NCBI RefSeq assembly: GCF_025399795.1
Contig: NZ_JAODTZ010000005.1
Span: 1-64,000, forward strand
Length of the DNA stretch: 64,000 bases
Direction of reading: 5' to 3'
DNA from: Streptomyces rhizosphaerihabitans
GTDB taxonomy: Bacteria; Actinomycetota; Actinomycetes; Streptomycetales; Streptomycetaceae
Part shown: in pieces, positions 17,080-26,794 of the stretch
Numbering within the stretch: position 1 is the stretch's first letter
Layout of the letters: the number at the start of each line of letters is the position of its first letter
The notes under the pieces: generated by a model
Told to the model about the DNA's origin: nothing
Database searches by the model: none
Seen by the model: the letters and a program-made list of their open reading frames with translations, nothing else
Made by a program: the position numbers and the translations under genes

Positions 17080-19461
17080 TCAGCCGCCCTGGGCCTCCTC
17101 GCGGGGACGCTGGCCCGGCACCTCGGGCAGCAGCCGGGCAAGCAGCAGTTCCCGTTCGCCGGCGAAGACAGGGTCCGCCTGGTAGTCGGAGTGGCCGAGA
17201 ACCGGCGCGGGCAGCGGCTGCCGTTCGGTGCGGCCGTAGGCGAGCGGGTCCTTCAAGGGTTCGTGGTCGACTTCGGGACCGCAGTCGCCGGGCAGCCGGA
17301 CGGGTCCGCCGATCGGGTCGGTGCGGCGGTACAGATTGCGCCAGCAGGCGACCTCGCGGTGCAGCGAGGCCAGGGCGGAGGGGCCGAAGTGGGCCGGGAA
17401 CCAGCGTCCGTACAGGCGCTCCAGCGGTGAGCCGTAGGTGAGCAGCGCGACCCTCTTGCGTACCGAGGGCTTGAGCTGCCAGGCCGCGGCCGCCGCCAGC
17501 ACACTGCCCTGGGAGTGTCCGGAGAGTACGAGCCGTCCGCCGGTCGCACGGGTCCAGGTGGCCATGCGCCAGGTCAGGTCGGGCACGGCGCGCTCGGCGT
17601 AGCAGGGCGGCGCGAAGGGGTGGGCGGCACGCGGCCAGAAGGTGCCGACGTCCCAGAGGATGCCGATGGTGCGACGGGCGGCGGGGTCCTTGTAGGCGCG
17701 CCGCCCCCAGGTGACGAACAGGATGAAGCCCAGGCCGATCAGCCAGGAGCCGAGTGCCTGCGCGGTCTCGGCCGCGCCGTGGACAAAGCCGTTCGCCCCG
17801 CGCGCGGCCTCGCTCGGGGCGTCCCCGGTGGCGAAGGCCCCGGCCAGGGCGCAGGCCCCGAGCAGCAGGGTCACGGACGAGATGACGCCGACCATGAGCG
17901 GCGCCCGGTCGGTGAGAGCGGCCATCGCGCGCGTGCTCGCGATACGCCGGGTGCGGGCGGAGTCCTTGGCCTCGCCCGGGTACTCGCGTTCGACGGCGAT
18001 CGTCTCGCGGCGGCGCAGCTGCCAGGTGCGCCGGGCGAGCCAGCCGGTGAGGGCGAGCAGGACGAGGAGCAGCGGCGGGATCGCGGAGGCCTGCCAGGTC
18101 AGCAGGACGGGCGGGCCGGGGATCGAGTGCCGGGTGCCGTCGAGCCAGTCGGCGACCCGCTGGGACACTCCTCCGGACATCACGCCGCCGAGTGCGCAGG
18201 CGAGCATGGCGACGGCGGGCCCCGCGAAACCGCGCATCGCGGTGCGGGTGTCGGGGGCGCTGCCCGCTGTTCGGCCCGAGCCCGGGATCTGGGTGTCCGT
18301 GCGGTACAGGGCTCGGGCGACGACGCCGAGCGCGATCACGAGCAGGCCCTGTACGAGGGTGAGACCGCCGAACGTGGCATCGCCCGGCAGGCGCCCCGTC
18401 GAATGCCAGTGAGGCCGTGACCAGCCGGCGTACACCAGGGTGAGAGCGAGCAGGGCCATCGAGCCCAGCGGCAGCCGGCGCACGAGCGTCCGGTCGCGTC
18501 CGTGGTCGATCCGGTTCTCGCTGCGGCCGCGACGGCTGACCACCCACAGCACAACGGTCCCGCCCACCACGAGTGTTGCGTTCAGGAGCCCGCCCAGCGC
18601 CTCCAGTACGGCGGGCCCGCCCCGGGCACGGTCGTAGCGGGCGGCCGAGGAGCCCACGGCCGCGGCGACGGTCAGGAACCCCGCGGCGGTGTGCGCGGCG
18701 CGCAGCCGGGCCACCAGGCGGCGCCCGTACCAGAAGCCGGGGCGGCCGAGTCCGGTGCCGTCGGTCTCGTCGTCGTGCTCGGCCGCGCGGGCCATCGGCT
18801 GCTGCGACTCGTACGCGCTCCAGGTGCGGTGCGACAGGTACCACAGGAGAGTGGTGAGCGCCGTGGGCACCAGGCAGGCCAGGGCGAGGCGGCGGCCCGG
18901 CTGGCTCCACCAGCCGGCGTCGGACCGGTCCGGGGAGAGGAATCCGAGCCAGGAGTGGTTGCGCACGCACGCACGGGTACCCGCGCACTGCCAGGCGGCC
19001 AGATCGAGGGCGACCTCGCAGGCGGCGGCGACCAGCAGCACCGTGAGGGTGAGCCCGGCGAGGCGGACGAGCAGCCCGTACAGGCGCACCACCCGCCCTC
19101 GGCCGTGCGCGGCGGGGCGCATCCAGTGCGCGAGGTTGACCACCATGAAGGGCAGTAACAGGAGCCACAGGGCGCGCGCGCCGTTGCCGGACGTGAGGTT
19201 GCACCATACGTACGCCTCGCGCACCGGCCCGCCGAGGTGGTCGCCCGGACGCTCCTCGGCATCGGTGTCGTCGGCGCGACGGAAGACGGCCGCCGTCGCG
19301 TCGCCGGTGACCCGGACCGTCCGCGGATCGTTCAGCATCTCCTCCGGCGTGGTGCCGCCGACCCCGTGAACCAGGAGTTCCAGGGCGGTACCGGCCGCTT
19401 CGGGTCGCTGTACGGGGCTGCCGGGCTCCCCGTCGATGGCATGTTCCCGTGCACGTTCCAC
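17080..19461 (-). CDS. Polytopic membrane protein with hydrolase-like C-terminus
   Basis: This protein of about 793 residues starts with a LELLVHGVGGTTPEEML segment like the first strand and oxyanion region of alpha/beta hydrolases. About ten hydrophobic helices follow (residues 95-600). The C-terminal block contains the nucleophile elbow SGHSQGS (Ser near residue 648), followed by ALLTYGSPLERLYGRWFP. The hydrolase core therefore seems split around a large membrane insertion. A catalytic acid and His are plausible (DHEPLKDP and GHSDYQ) but not proven. The GTG at 19461 has GGGGGAAG upstream; an ATG at 19503 is possible. Substrate unknown. It is convergent with the AAA+ gene, 22 bp away. Confidence 0.75.
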   Translation of the reverse strand: MERAREHAIDGEPGSPVQRPEAAGTALELLVHGVGGTTPEEMLNDPRTVRVTGDATAAVFRRADDTDAEERPGDHLGGPVREAYVWCNLTSGNGARALWLLLLPFMVVNLAHWMRPAAHGRGRVVRLYGLLVRLAGLTLTVLLVAAACEVALDLAAWQCAGTRACVRNHSWLGFLSPDRSDAGWWSQPGRRLALACLVPTALTTLLWYLSHRTWSAYESQQPMARAAEHDDETDGTGLGRPGFWYGRRLVARLRAAHTAAGFLTVAAAVGSSAARYDRARGGPAVLEALGGLLNATLVVGGTVVLWVVSRRGRSENRIDHGRDRTLVRRLPLGSMALLALTLVYAGWSRPHWHSTGRLPGDATFGGLTLVQGLLVIALGVVARALYRTDTQIPGSGRTAGSAPDTRTAMRGFAGPAVAMLACALGGVMSGGVSQRVADWLDGTRHSIPGPPVLLTWQASAIPPLLLVLLALTGWLARRTWQLRRRETIAVEREYPGEAKDSARTRRIASTRAMAALTDRAPLMVGVISSVTLLLGACALAGAFATGDAPSEAARGANGFVHGAAETAQALGSWLIGLGFILFVTWGRRAYKDPAARRTIGILWDVGTFWPRAAHPFAPPCYAERAVPDLTWRMATWTRATGGRLVLSGHSQGSVLAAAAAWQLKPSVRKRVALLTYGSPLERLYGRWFPAHFGPSALASLHREVACWRNLYRRTDPIGGPVRLPGDCGPEVDHEPLKDPLAYGRTERQPLPAPVLGHSDYQADPVFAGERELLLARLLPEVPGQRPREEAQGG

Positions 19462-19741
19462 TGTTCCGCACTTCCCCCGTGCCCCGCGTCTCTCATGTGT
19501 CATGTGCAGGCACAAGGATCGCGCGCTACGGAGGGCGTGCGCACCCGAACTCACGGAATCTCCCCGATACGTGTGAACGTGACGGCACAGGAGGGGCACG
19601 GCGGGCGTGCGGGCAGTGGCGCGACCGGCGGTGTGCCGTGCGAGGATGGGTCGTCCTCCAGACCTCGGGCAAGGAGAATGTCCACGTGGGAGCGGGTTCG
19701 GGCGGAGTCGGGCAGGCAGCGACGAAAGGACCGGAGCGGTC

Positions 19742-20572
19742 GTGAGTGAGAATCAGAACCTCCTCGCCGAGCAGCGTCGCGCTCTGATCCTCGACGAGGT
19801 GCGACGCCGCGGCGGCGTCCGCGTGAACGAGCTGACGCGAAGACTCGGTGTCTCCGACATGACGGTCCGCCGTGACCTCGACGCGCTGGCCCGTCAGGGT
19901 GTCGTCGAGAAGGTGCACGGCGGCGCGGTGCCGGTGGTCGAGGCGAGCACGCACGAACCGGGTTTCGAGGCCAAGTCGGGTCTGGAGCTCACCGCCAAGG
20001 AGGACATCGCGCGGGCCGCCGCCGAGTTGGTCGCGCCGGGCTCGGCGATCGCCCTCTCCGGTGGTACGACGACGTACGCGCTGGCCCATCACCTCGTGGA
20101 CGTCCCGGACCTGACCGTGGTCACCAACTCGGTACGCGTGGCTGACGTGTTCCACTCGGCGCAGCGCACCTCCGGTCAGCGCCAGGGCGCCGCGACCGTC
20201 GTGCTCACGGGTGGGGTGCGCACGCCGTCCGACTCGCTCGTCGGGCCCGTGGCCGATCAGGCCATCGCGGCACTGCACTTCGATGTCCTCTTCCTCGGTG
20301 TGCACGGCATATCGGCCGAGGCGGGGCTGTCGACACCGAATCTCGCGGAGGCGGAGACCAATCGGCGGCTCGTGCAGTCCGCGCGACGCGTCATCGTGAT
20401 CGCGGACCACACCAAGTGGGGCACGGTGGGCCTCAGTTCGTTCGCCGCGCTGGAGCAGGTCGACACACTGGTGACCGACGGCGGGATGCCCGCCGGGGCT
20501 CGCGCGGAGATCGCGGAGCACCTGCGGCGCCTGGTGGTGGCCGGTGAACCCGAGGACGATACAGACAACTGA
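19742..20572 (+). CDS. DeoR/GlpR-family transcriptional regulator
   Basis: This 276-residue regulator has an N-terminal DeoR helix-turn-helix (residues about 8-62: RALILDEVRRRGGVRVNEL, SDMTVRRDLDAL, EKVHGGAVP). A DeoR C-terminal sugar-phosphate sensor domain follows (LSGGTTTYALAHHL, GVHGIS, ADHTKWG). The family represses sugar or nucleoside metabolism genes and responds to a phosphorylated sugar. The GTG at 19742 is preceded by CGGAG with 6-nt spacing. No sugar gene is adjacent, so the target cannot be inferred from the neighbours. Confidence 0.92.
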   Translation: MSENQNLLAEQRRALILDEVRRRGGVRVNELTRRLGVSDMTVRRDLDALARQGVVEKVHGGAVPVVEASTHEPGFEAKSGLELTAKEDIARAAAELVAPGSAIALSGGTTTYALAHHLVDVPDLTVVTNSVRVADVFHSAQRTSGQRQGAATVVLTGGVRTPSDSLVGPVADQAIAALHFDVLFLGVHGISAEAGLSTPNLAEAETNRRLVQSARRVIVIADHTKWGTVGLSSFAALEQVDTLVTDGGMPAGARAEIAEHLRRLVVAGEPEDDTDN

Positions 20573-20921
20573 CGGTCCGCCAGCTAAGGTGACGCTGCCC
20601 GCGCCGCCGGTCACGCCTTCGGCGTCGTCCGTGGCGCGGGTGCGCCCAGGCCGTCGCTCGTGGCCGACCGGGGCCGGTTCCCTGAGGCGGTCGAGCGGGA
20701 TCGGCTCCACGAGGTCGCGGAGCGGGTTCGGTTGAGGTCGTGGAGCGGGTTCAGCTCCACGAGGCACTCCGCCGGTTTCGGCTCCGTACGACGCTCCACC
20801 GGTTTCGGCTCCGTACGACGCTCCACCGGTTTCGGCTCCGTACGACGCTCCACCGGGCCCGTCACGGGGCGTTTCCGCACACTCGGCGACCGGAACCCGG
20901 TTCCGGCAAGGGGGTTCACTC
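20573..20921. other. Intergenic region with degenerate tandem repeat
   Basis: This 349-bp gap carries no recognisable gene. From about 20690 it is built of degenerate units of about 23-27 bp containing GGAGCGGGTTCGG. These become three identical copies at 20773-20853. The AAGGGGG just before 20922 is the ribosome binding site of the next gene. Confidence 0.6.
20773..20853. repeat. Three perfect 27-bp tandem repeats
   Basis: Units lie at 20773-20799, 20800-20826 and 20827-20853. Each begins CGGTTTCGGCTCCGTACGAC and ends GCTCCAC. All three are identical. More divergent copies precede them. Confidence 0.95.
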
Positions 20922-21401
20922 ATGGCACGTCGACTGCGTCCGGAGGGACCCGGCTTCGTCGAGGCCGCTCCGCTGCGTCTCGTGTTCGCGCGGGAGGTGG
21001 CCGCCTTTCCCGAGGCGGTGTTCTCCGCGCTCGCCGAGGACGTGTCCGGCTGGAGCGAGTGGTTCTCCGCGGTGACGCTCGCCCGGCCCACCGCGGACGG
21101 CACCGGGCGCGAGGTGCGGCTCCGCGGCGGAACACGTTTCGAGGAGACCGTCCTCGTCGCCCGGGCTCCGGAGATGTACGCGTACCGGGTGGATGCCACG
21201 AACGCGCCGGGGCTCCGCGCCCTGGTCGAGGAGTGGCGGCTGACGCCCGCGGGCAAGGGGACGCGCGTGCAGTGGACCTTCGCCGCCGACGGAACGGCCT
21301 TCTTCCGGGCGGCACTCACCGTGGGGCGGGGCGGTCTGGGCCGTGCCTTCCGCGGTGCTGTGACGGCGCTGGACCGGCGACTGGCGTCGGCATCCGCCTG
21401 A
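20922..21401 (+). CDS. SRPBCC-family protein
   Basis: This 159-residue protein has the START/polyketide-cyclase-like pattern: an N-terminal strand (PLRLVFAREVAAFPEAVFSA), a W-rich helix (VSGWSEWFSAV) and alternating strands ending in a long C-terminal helix (GRAFRGAVTALDRRLA). Such folds bind hydrophobic ligands in a central cavity. The ligand is unknown. It is a stand-alone gene with a good Shine-Dalgarno (AAGGGGG). Confidence 0.85.
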   Translation: MARRLRPEGPGFVEAAPLRLVFAREVAAFPEAVFSALAEDVSGWSEWFSAVTLARPTADGTGREVRLRGGTRFEETVLVARAPEMYAYRVDATNAPGLRALVEEWRLTPAGKGTRVQWTFAADGTAFFRAALTVGRGGLGRAFRGAVTALDRRLASASA

Positions 21402-21671
21402 ATCGCCGGCGCGCAGATCCGGCGCCGACGGACCGACAGACCGATGTCCCGGCCCCCGGAACCGAATTCACGGGCGCCGGGCGCCGGTTGACGGGTGCCC
21501 GACCCCAAGGACCGTAGGATCGGCGGGTCGGGGCGCGCCGCGAGGCGGAGGGGCCCGACCGCCTGATCACGATGACGCGGGAACACGGGGCGGCCGAGCT
21601 GCCCGCGCAACCGGGCGCCCCGGGGCGTGGGTTGGACCGCCCGGCCATGAAGCCCGTTCTGCCGTCAGGGG

Positions 21672-22796
21672 TCAGGCCGGCCAGACGCCCGTCTCCAGCA
21701 GGGAGTTGATCGCCGTCCCGTACGGCGCGATGTCCAGGCCCTGTTCGGCCAGCCACGCGTCCGAGTAGTACTTGTCCAGATAACGGTCCCCGGGGTCGCA
21801 CAGCAGCGTCACCACGCTTCCCCTGCGCCCCTCGGCCACCATCTCGGCGACGATCTTCAGGGCGCTCCACAGGCCGGTGCCGGTCGAGCCGCCCGCCTTG
21901 CGGCCGATGGCCTGTTCCAGGGCGCGTACGGCGGCGACGCTCGCCGCGTCCGGCACCTTCATCATGCGGTCGATGGCCCCGGGTACGAAGCTCGGTTCCA
22001 TGCGCGGTCTGCCGATGCCCTCGATGCGTGAGCCGCTGGCGCAGGTGACGTCCGGATCGCCGGTGGTCCAGCCCTCGAAGAAACAGGAGTTCTCCGGGTC
22101 GGCGACGCAGATACGGGTGTCCGCCTGCATGTAGTGGACGTAGCGCGCGAGAGTCGCCGACGTACCGCCGGTGCCTGCCGTGGTGACGATCCACGCGGGT
22201 TCCGGGAATCGCTCCAACGCCAGTTGGCGGAAGATGGATTCGGCGATGTTGTTGTTCCCGCGCCAGTCCGTGGCCCTTTCCGCATAGGTGAATTGGTCCA
22301 TGTAGTGACCGCCGGTCTCGACCGCGAGAGCGGCGGACTCCTCATAGATCTTGCGGGAGTCGTCCACGAAGTGGCACTGCCCGCCGTGGAATTCGATCAG
22401 GCGGCATTTCTCGGCGCTCGTGGTGCGGGGCATGACCGCGATGAAAGGCACTCCGACGAGCCCCGCGAAATAGGCCTCGGACACGGCCGTCGAACCGCTG
22501 GACGCCTCGATCACCGGGCGGCCGGGCCTGATCCAGCCATTGCACAGGCCGTACAGGAAGAGGGAGCGGGCGAGGCGGTGCTTGAGGCTGCCGGTGGGGT
22601 GGGTCGACTCGTCCTTCAGGTACAGGTCGATGCCCCACTGCTCGGGCAGCGGGAAGCGGAGCAGATGCGTGTCCGCCGAGCGATTCGCATCCGCTTGGAC
22701 TTTGCGCACGGCTTCTTTGAGCCAGCTCCGGTACTCCGCGTCACTACGGTCGACATCGAGGGTCTCACCTGTCCGGATCGGCTGGGGAGTGCTCAC
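21672..22796 (-). CDS. PLP-dependent cysteine synthase-like enzyme (Cds1-like)
   Basis: This 374-residue fold-type II PLP enzyme has the Schiff-base Lys in [11 protein letters not shown] (Lys72), the substrate loop [13 protein letters not shown] and the phosphate-binding Gly loop [11 protein letters not shown]. These features, with the NxGSLKxR-type variant HPTGSLKHR, resemble the actinobacterial cysteine desulfhydrase Cds1 (Rv3684), which releases H2S, pyruvate and ammonia from cysteine, more than canonical CysK. A cysteine synthase or another beta-replacing activity remains possible. The GTG at 22796 is preceded by AGGAG. No sulfur genes are adjacent. Confidence 0.85.
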   Translation of the reverse strand: MSTPQPIRTGETLDVDRSDAEYRSWLKEAVRKVQADANRSADTHLLRFPLPEQWGIDLYLKDESTHPTGSLKHRLARSLFLYGLCNGWIRPGRPVIEASSGSTAVSEAYFAGLVGVPFIAVMPRTTSAEKCRLIEFHGGQCHFVDDSRKIYEESAALAVETGGHYMDQFTYAERATDWRGNNNIAESIFRQLALERFPEPAWIVTTAGTGGTSATLARYVHYMQADTRICVADPENSCFFEGWTTGDPDVTCASGSRIEGIGRPRMEPSFVPGAIDRMMKVPDAASVAAVRALEQAIGRKAGGSTGTGLWSALKIVAEMVAEGRRGSVVTLLCDPGDRYLDKYYSDAWLAEQGLDIAPYGTAINSLLETGVWPA

Positions 22797-23110
22797 GGGA
22801 AGGCTCCTAACGCATGGTGCCGACACCGCTTCAGCTGGTCGGACGTCTCCGATCATAAGCACCTTCCGCACGCTTCTCACCTGCATAAACACACCTTTGG
22901 GCAGCCCAAAGGCACCCCTGGGGGGACGGCGGGAATCCGCATTCGGGGGGCGCATCCCGGCCTTTGCTCCCGTCACCGCCACCACCTCGCCATCCGCACT
23001 GGTGCTCGACGCCGCCTGCGGGCAGACTGCACCGAACGGGGCGATCGCCCCCGACGCGGATGCACACTGGGTCACGACAGGGCACAGCCGGAGCGCACAA
23101 GGGGGCGGGC

Positions 23111-23437
23111 ATGATGGCGGAGCCGGAGTTCACGGCCACGGGCGTGCGGATCGGGAAGAGGCTGCGTTCGCTCACCCGGGCCGGACAGGTCCGGATCAGC
23201 GACGGCAGGCTGGAACTGCTCACCAGCTACGGCAGCGAGATCGACAGCGCGCCGGTGCAGGCGGTGCGCGCCTCGAAACCCTGGTTCGCGCACGAGGACC
23301 GGGCGTTGGCGGACGTCAACGGCACGCGTTACTCGCTCACGCTCGGCGAGCACGATCCGGCACCCGGCAGGCCGGGGCCACCGTCGGCCCGCCGCTTCAT
23401 CGAGGCGGTCCGCAGGGCTGCGGGACGCAGCGGCTGA
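23111..23437 (+). CDS. Small hypothetical protein
   Basis: This 108-residue soluble protein starts [19 protein letters not shown] with a GGGGGCGGG run 4-10 nt upstream. Short beta-strand-like segments ([31 protein letters not shown]) suggest a small beta-rich domain. I do not recognise the family. It has no membrane segment, no signal peptide and no operon partner. Confidence 0.65.
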   Translation: MMAEPEFTATGVRIGKRLRSLTRAGQVRISDGRLELLTSYGSEIDSAPVQAVRASKPWFAHEDRALADVNGTRYSLTLGEHDPAPGRPGPPSARRFIEAVRRAAGRSG

Positions 23438-23654
23438 GCTGCCCCCACGCACCCGCTACGAGTCCTGAAGCGCCGCGAGTTGCGGGACCGTGCCCCCTGA
23501 GTCACTCTGATGTCACATCACTACTCTGGGTTTACCGGCGATAACGCTGCGAACCAGCCCGCCGGCCACCACAGCAGGCGGTCGTTCCACTCAGCCGCCT
23601 CTGCTGGATCCGATCTCCGTCTTCTTCCGGACCTCAATTCGGGGAGTCGCAGCC

Positions 23655-24170
23655 GTGATCAGCCAGCCAAGCAGGCATTGCACGGTGGAGCTCCAAGCCC
23701 TGCCGTCGCGGATCGGCCAGGTCCGCAGAATCGTCTCTGCGCAGTTGCGCTACTGGCATCTGGACCCCTTGATAGACCGGGCCGCACTCGGAGTGACCGA
23801 GCTGCTGACCAACGTTCACCGGCACGCCCAGCCGGACAAGATCTGCACCGTGGAGATCGAGCTGCTGCTCGACCGGCTCACGGTCTCGGTGCACGACCAC
23901 GACCCCCGGCTTCCCGTGGTACGGGAAGCCGATCCCGGCTCCACCTGCGGACGCGGCCTCGCCATGGTCGCGGCGGTGAGCGAGAGCTGGGGTGTGCGGC
24001 CCGACGGCGAGTCGGGCAAGGTCGTGTGGTTCACGCTTCCGGCCTCGACACCCGTGGCGGCGGCTTCCCTTCGTTCGCCCTACGAGACCGCGGGCGAGGC
24101 CACTCTGCGGCACACCGTCGACGTACTGAGGCCGGAACACGCTCCCGCCCGGTCGGCCGTTGCCGGCTGA
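23655..24170 (+). CDS. RsbW-like ATP-binding (anti-sigma type) protein
   Basis: This 171-residue protein has a GHKL/HATPase fold of the kind found in anti-sigma factor kinases. The N box is ELLTNVHRHAQ (residues about 50-60), G1 is in VHDHDPRLP and G2 is GRGLAMV. A C-terminal tail of about 45 residues follows. Streptomyces encode dozens of these, and the partner sigma factor or anti-anti-sigma is usually not adjacent, as here. The start is GTG at 23655. The upstream 23505-23560 stretch (TGATGTCACATCACTAC) is AT-richer and contains the small palindrome TGATGTCACATCA, probably part of its promoter. Confidence 0.88.
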   Translation: MISQPSRHCTVELQALPSRIGQVRRIVSAQLRYWHLDPLIDRAALGVTELLTNVHRHAQPDKICTVEIELLLDRLTVSVHDHDPRLPVVREADPGSTCGRGLAMVAAVSESWGVRPDGESGKVVWFTLPASTPVAAASLRSPYETAGEATLRHTVDVLRPEHAPARSAVAG

Positions 24171-24232
24171 CCGGGCGGTGACCCCCCTCTCGTACGCCGC
24201 TCGTTCGCGGGCGTCGTACGGCACCGGGTGGC

Positions 24233-26794
24233 TCACTCCGTGGCGATGGCCCGCAGCACGTCCAGGCGTGCCGCCCGCCGCGCCGGACGCAGTCCCGCGA
24301 GGGCCCCGGCAGCGAGACCCACCAGCGCCACCACCACGAGCCGCAGCGGCGGGATCGCGAAGGCGAAGGCACTGTCCGACGCTCCGCCGGAGGCCTCGAC
24401 GAGCACCCAGCCGAGGAAGGCACCGAGGGCGAGTCCGCCCGCCGTGCCGAAGGCGGCGACGAGGACCGACTCCCAGCGGACCATGGCGCGAAGCTGCGCC
24501 CGGGTCTGTCCGACGGCCCGCAGCAGACCGAGTTCGCGTGTCCGCTCGTGGATCGCGAGCGTGAGGGTGTTGGCGATGCCGAGCAGCGCGATGAGCACCG
24601 CGAGGGCGAGCAGGGCGTAGACCAGGGTCAGCATCATGTCGATGCCGCCCGCCGAGGACTGCGCGTACTCGTCCCGGGTCTGCACCTCGGGACTGCCGTA
24701 CCGCTCGGCGACCTTCTCCACCGCGGCCTTGCCCTGCGCCGTGCTCACGCCGTCCTTGAACGAGACGGCGACGACCGTGTCGGAGTCCTGGGTGCGGTGC
24801 GGGGCCCAGGCGGCGCGGGTGATGACGTAGTCGCCCGCGAGTTCCGACTGGCCGTAGACGGCGCGGACGGTGAAGTTCGTCTTCCGCCCGTCGGTGAAGG
24901 TGAGCCGGGCCGTGTCGCCGGTCGCCAGGTGCTGCTTGGCGGCCTCCGTGCGGGTGATGGCGATACCGTCGCTGCCGAGGCCGCTCAGCGAGCCCTGTAC
25001 GTCGCCGAGGTCGAAGACCTTGCCGAGCGTGACCGGGTCGGTGACCGTCAACGCGCGGCCCTTGCCGTTGACTTCGGCGACGCCCTTGCCCAGCCCGACG
25101 GCGTACTCGACCGTCGGCTGACCCGCGATGGCGGGGGCCAGTTTCGGGCTGAGTCCGCTGCCGCCCGCGCCGAACGACGGGGTGCTGACGGCGACGTCAC
25201 CCGCGAACGAGCGGGAGACCGTCTGGTCCATGGTGGCCTTGAGCGAGGCGCCGAAGACCGTGAACAGCGAGACGACGGTGACGCCGATCATCAGTGCGCC
25301 CGCGGTGGCGGCGGTCCGCTTGGGGCTGCGCAGCGCGTTGCGCCGGGCGAGTCCGCCGGTGACGCCGCGGAGCTTGCCGAGCGGCGCGCCGAGGACTCGT
25401 ACGACGGTCGTGGAAGCGACCGGACCGAGGACCACGAAGGCGGCGAGGGCCAGCACGGCGCCGAGTCCGGCGAGCCACAGCGACGGGGTCAGCAGGACAC
25501 CGGTCAGGGTGACGCCCAGCGCCAGGGCGGCCAGTCCCCCGCCGACCACCGCCCGTCCGCGCGAGGCGCCGGACTCGTCGACCGCCGTCTCCCGCAGCGC
25601 CGCGAGCGGCGCGGTGCGTCCCGCCCGGGCGGCGGGCAGCAGGGCGGAGCCGAGACAGACCACGATGCCGACGCCGAGCGGCAGCAGCAGGGACAGAGCG
25701 CTGATCACCAAGTCGCCCTCGGGGAAAGGGAATCCGATGGCCGGGAACAGCGCCTGGAGTCCGGCCGCGATACCGATGCCGCCGGCGAGGCCCACGGCCG
25801 AGGCGGTCACGGCGACGACGCTCGCTTCGGCCAGGGTCGACGCGGTGACCTGCCGGCGCGAGGCGCCCAGGGCGCGCAACAGCGCGTTCTCCCGGGTGCG
25901 TTGGGCGACGACGATCGCGAAGGTGTTGTGGATGGAGAAGGTCGCGACGAGCAGCGCGATGCCGGAGAAGACGAGCAGGAGCGTGGTGAAAATGGTGAGG
26001 AACTGGCTGGAGACCATGTCGGTGTTCTCCTGCGCGGACTCCTGTCCGGTGATGGCCTCGACTCCCTCGGGGAGTACGGGAGTCAGGTCGGAGACCAGCT
26101 CCTGCTGACCGACTCCCGGGCCCGCGCGCACCCGGATGCTCGCGGCCTCGCCGGGCTTCGCGGTGAGGTACTTCTCCGCGTCGGCCTGTGTCATGCCGGT
26201 GAACGTCACCTGGGCCATGCCGTCCTCGCCGCCGAAGGTCGCGAGGCCCACGATCGTCACCCGGACGGGGTCGGGGGTGCGCAGGACCGTCGTGTCGCCG
26301 ATCTTCAGGTGGCCCTTCTCGGCGGTGCCCCTGTTGACGACGACCTCGCCGGACTTCACCGGAGCGCGGCCTTCGGCGAGCCGGTACGCGTTGAGCAACG
26401 GGTCGTCGATCCAGTTGCCCGCGAGGGTGGGCGGGCCCTGGCCGCCGATGGGCTTGCCGTCGGAGCCGATGAGCTGGCCCGCACCCTGGATGTCCGGCGC
26501 GGCGGCTGCGACGCCGGGGGTCCGCTCGATCGTCCTCACCAGATCGGTGCCGACGGGCGCGCGTACACCCTGGCTCTGCCCCGGCGTGGTGATGGTGTCG
26601 GCGCTGCGGACGACGGCGTCGGTGCCCTTGGTCGCGTTGCCGAACATCGTGTCGAACCCGGCGCGCAGGGTGTCGCCCATGACGAGGGTGCCGGCCAGGA
26701 AGGCGACGCCGAGCAGCACGGCGAAGAACGTCCCCGCGAAGCGGCGTTTGTGGGAGCGCAGCGACGAGACGCTGAGGCGCAGTGCGGCGTTCAT
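24233..26794 (-). CDS. ABC transporter permease (FtsX/MacB-like)
   Basis: This 853-residue permease has an N-terminal helix (RRFAGTFFAVLLGVAFLAG) followed by a periplasmic-type MacB core domain and an FtsX domain. A second core domain and FtsX domain follow, giving about ten helices. The layout is that of type VII ABC exporters, which use mechanical force or export lipids, peptides or drugs. The start codon overlaps the stop of the upstream ATPase gene by 4 bp (ATGA, 26791-26794), so the two are translationally coupled. Confidence 0.93.
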   Translation of the reverse strand: MNAALRLSVSSLRSHKRRFAGTFFAVLLGVAFLAGTLVMGDTLRAGFDTMFGNATKGTDAVVRSADTITTPGQSQGVRAPVGTDLVRTIERTPGVAAAAPDIQGAGQLIGSDGKPIGGQGPPTLAGNWIDDPLLNAYRLAEGRAPVKSGEVVVNRGTAEKGHLKIGDTTVLRTPDPVRVTIVGLATFGGEDGMAQVTFTGMTQADAEKYLTAKPGEAASIRVRAGPGVGQQELVSDLTPVLPEGVEAITGQESAQENTDMVSSQFLTIFTTLLLVFSGIALLVATFSIHNTFAIVVAQRTRENALLRALGASRRQVTASTLAEASVVAVTASAVGLAGGIGIAAGLQALFPAIGFPFPEGDLVISALSLLLPLGVGIVVCLGSALLPAARAGRTAPLAALRETAVDESGASRGRAVVGGGLAALALGVTLTGVLLTPSLWLAGLGAVLALAAFVVLGPVASTTVVRVLGAPLGKLRGVTGGLARRNALRSPKRTAATAGALMIGVTVVSLFTVFGASLKATMDQTVSRSFAGDVAVSTPSFGAGGSGLSPKLAPAIAGQPTVEYAVGLGKGVAEVNGKGRALTVTDPVTLGKVFDLGDVQGSLSGLGSDGIAITRTEAAKQHLATGDTARLTFTDGRKTNFTVRAVYGQSELAGDYVITRAAWAPHRTQDSDTVVAVSFKDGVSTAQGKAAVEKVAERYGSPEVQTRDEYAQSSAGGIDMMLTLVYALLALAVLIALLGIANTLTLAIHERTRELGLLRAVGQTRAQLRAMVRWESVLVAAFGTAGGLALGAFLGWVLVEASGGASDSAFAFAIPPLRLVVVALVGLAAGALAGLRPARRAARLDVLRAIATE

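Noticed and set aside
20660..21517. A 285-codon plus-strand frame across the 27-bp repeats and the SRPBCC gene
   Set aside because: The repeat-encoded part (FGSVRRSTG repeated) is only an in-frame reading of the 27-bp unit. The rest is a shadow of the SRPBCC gene.
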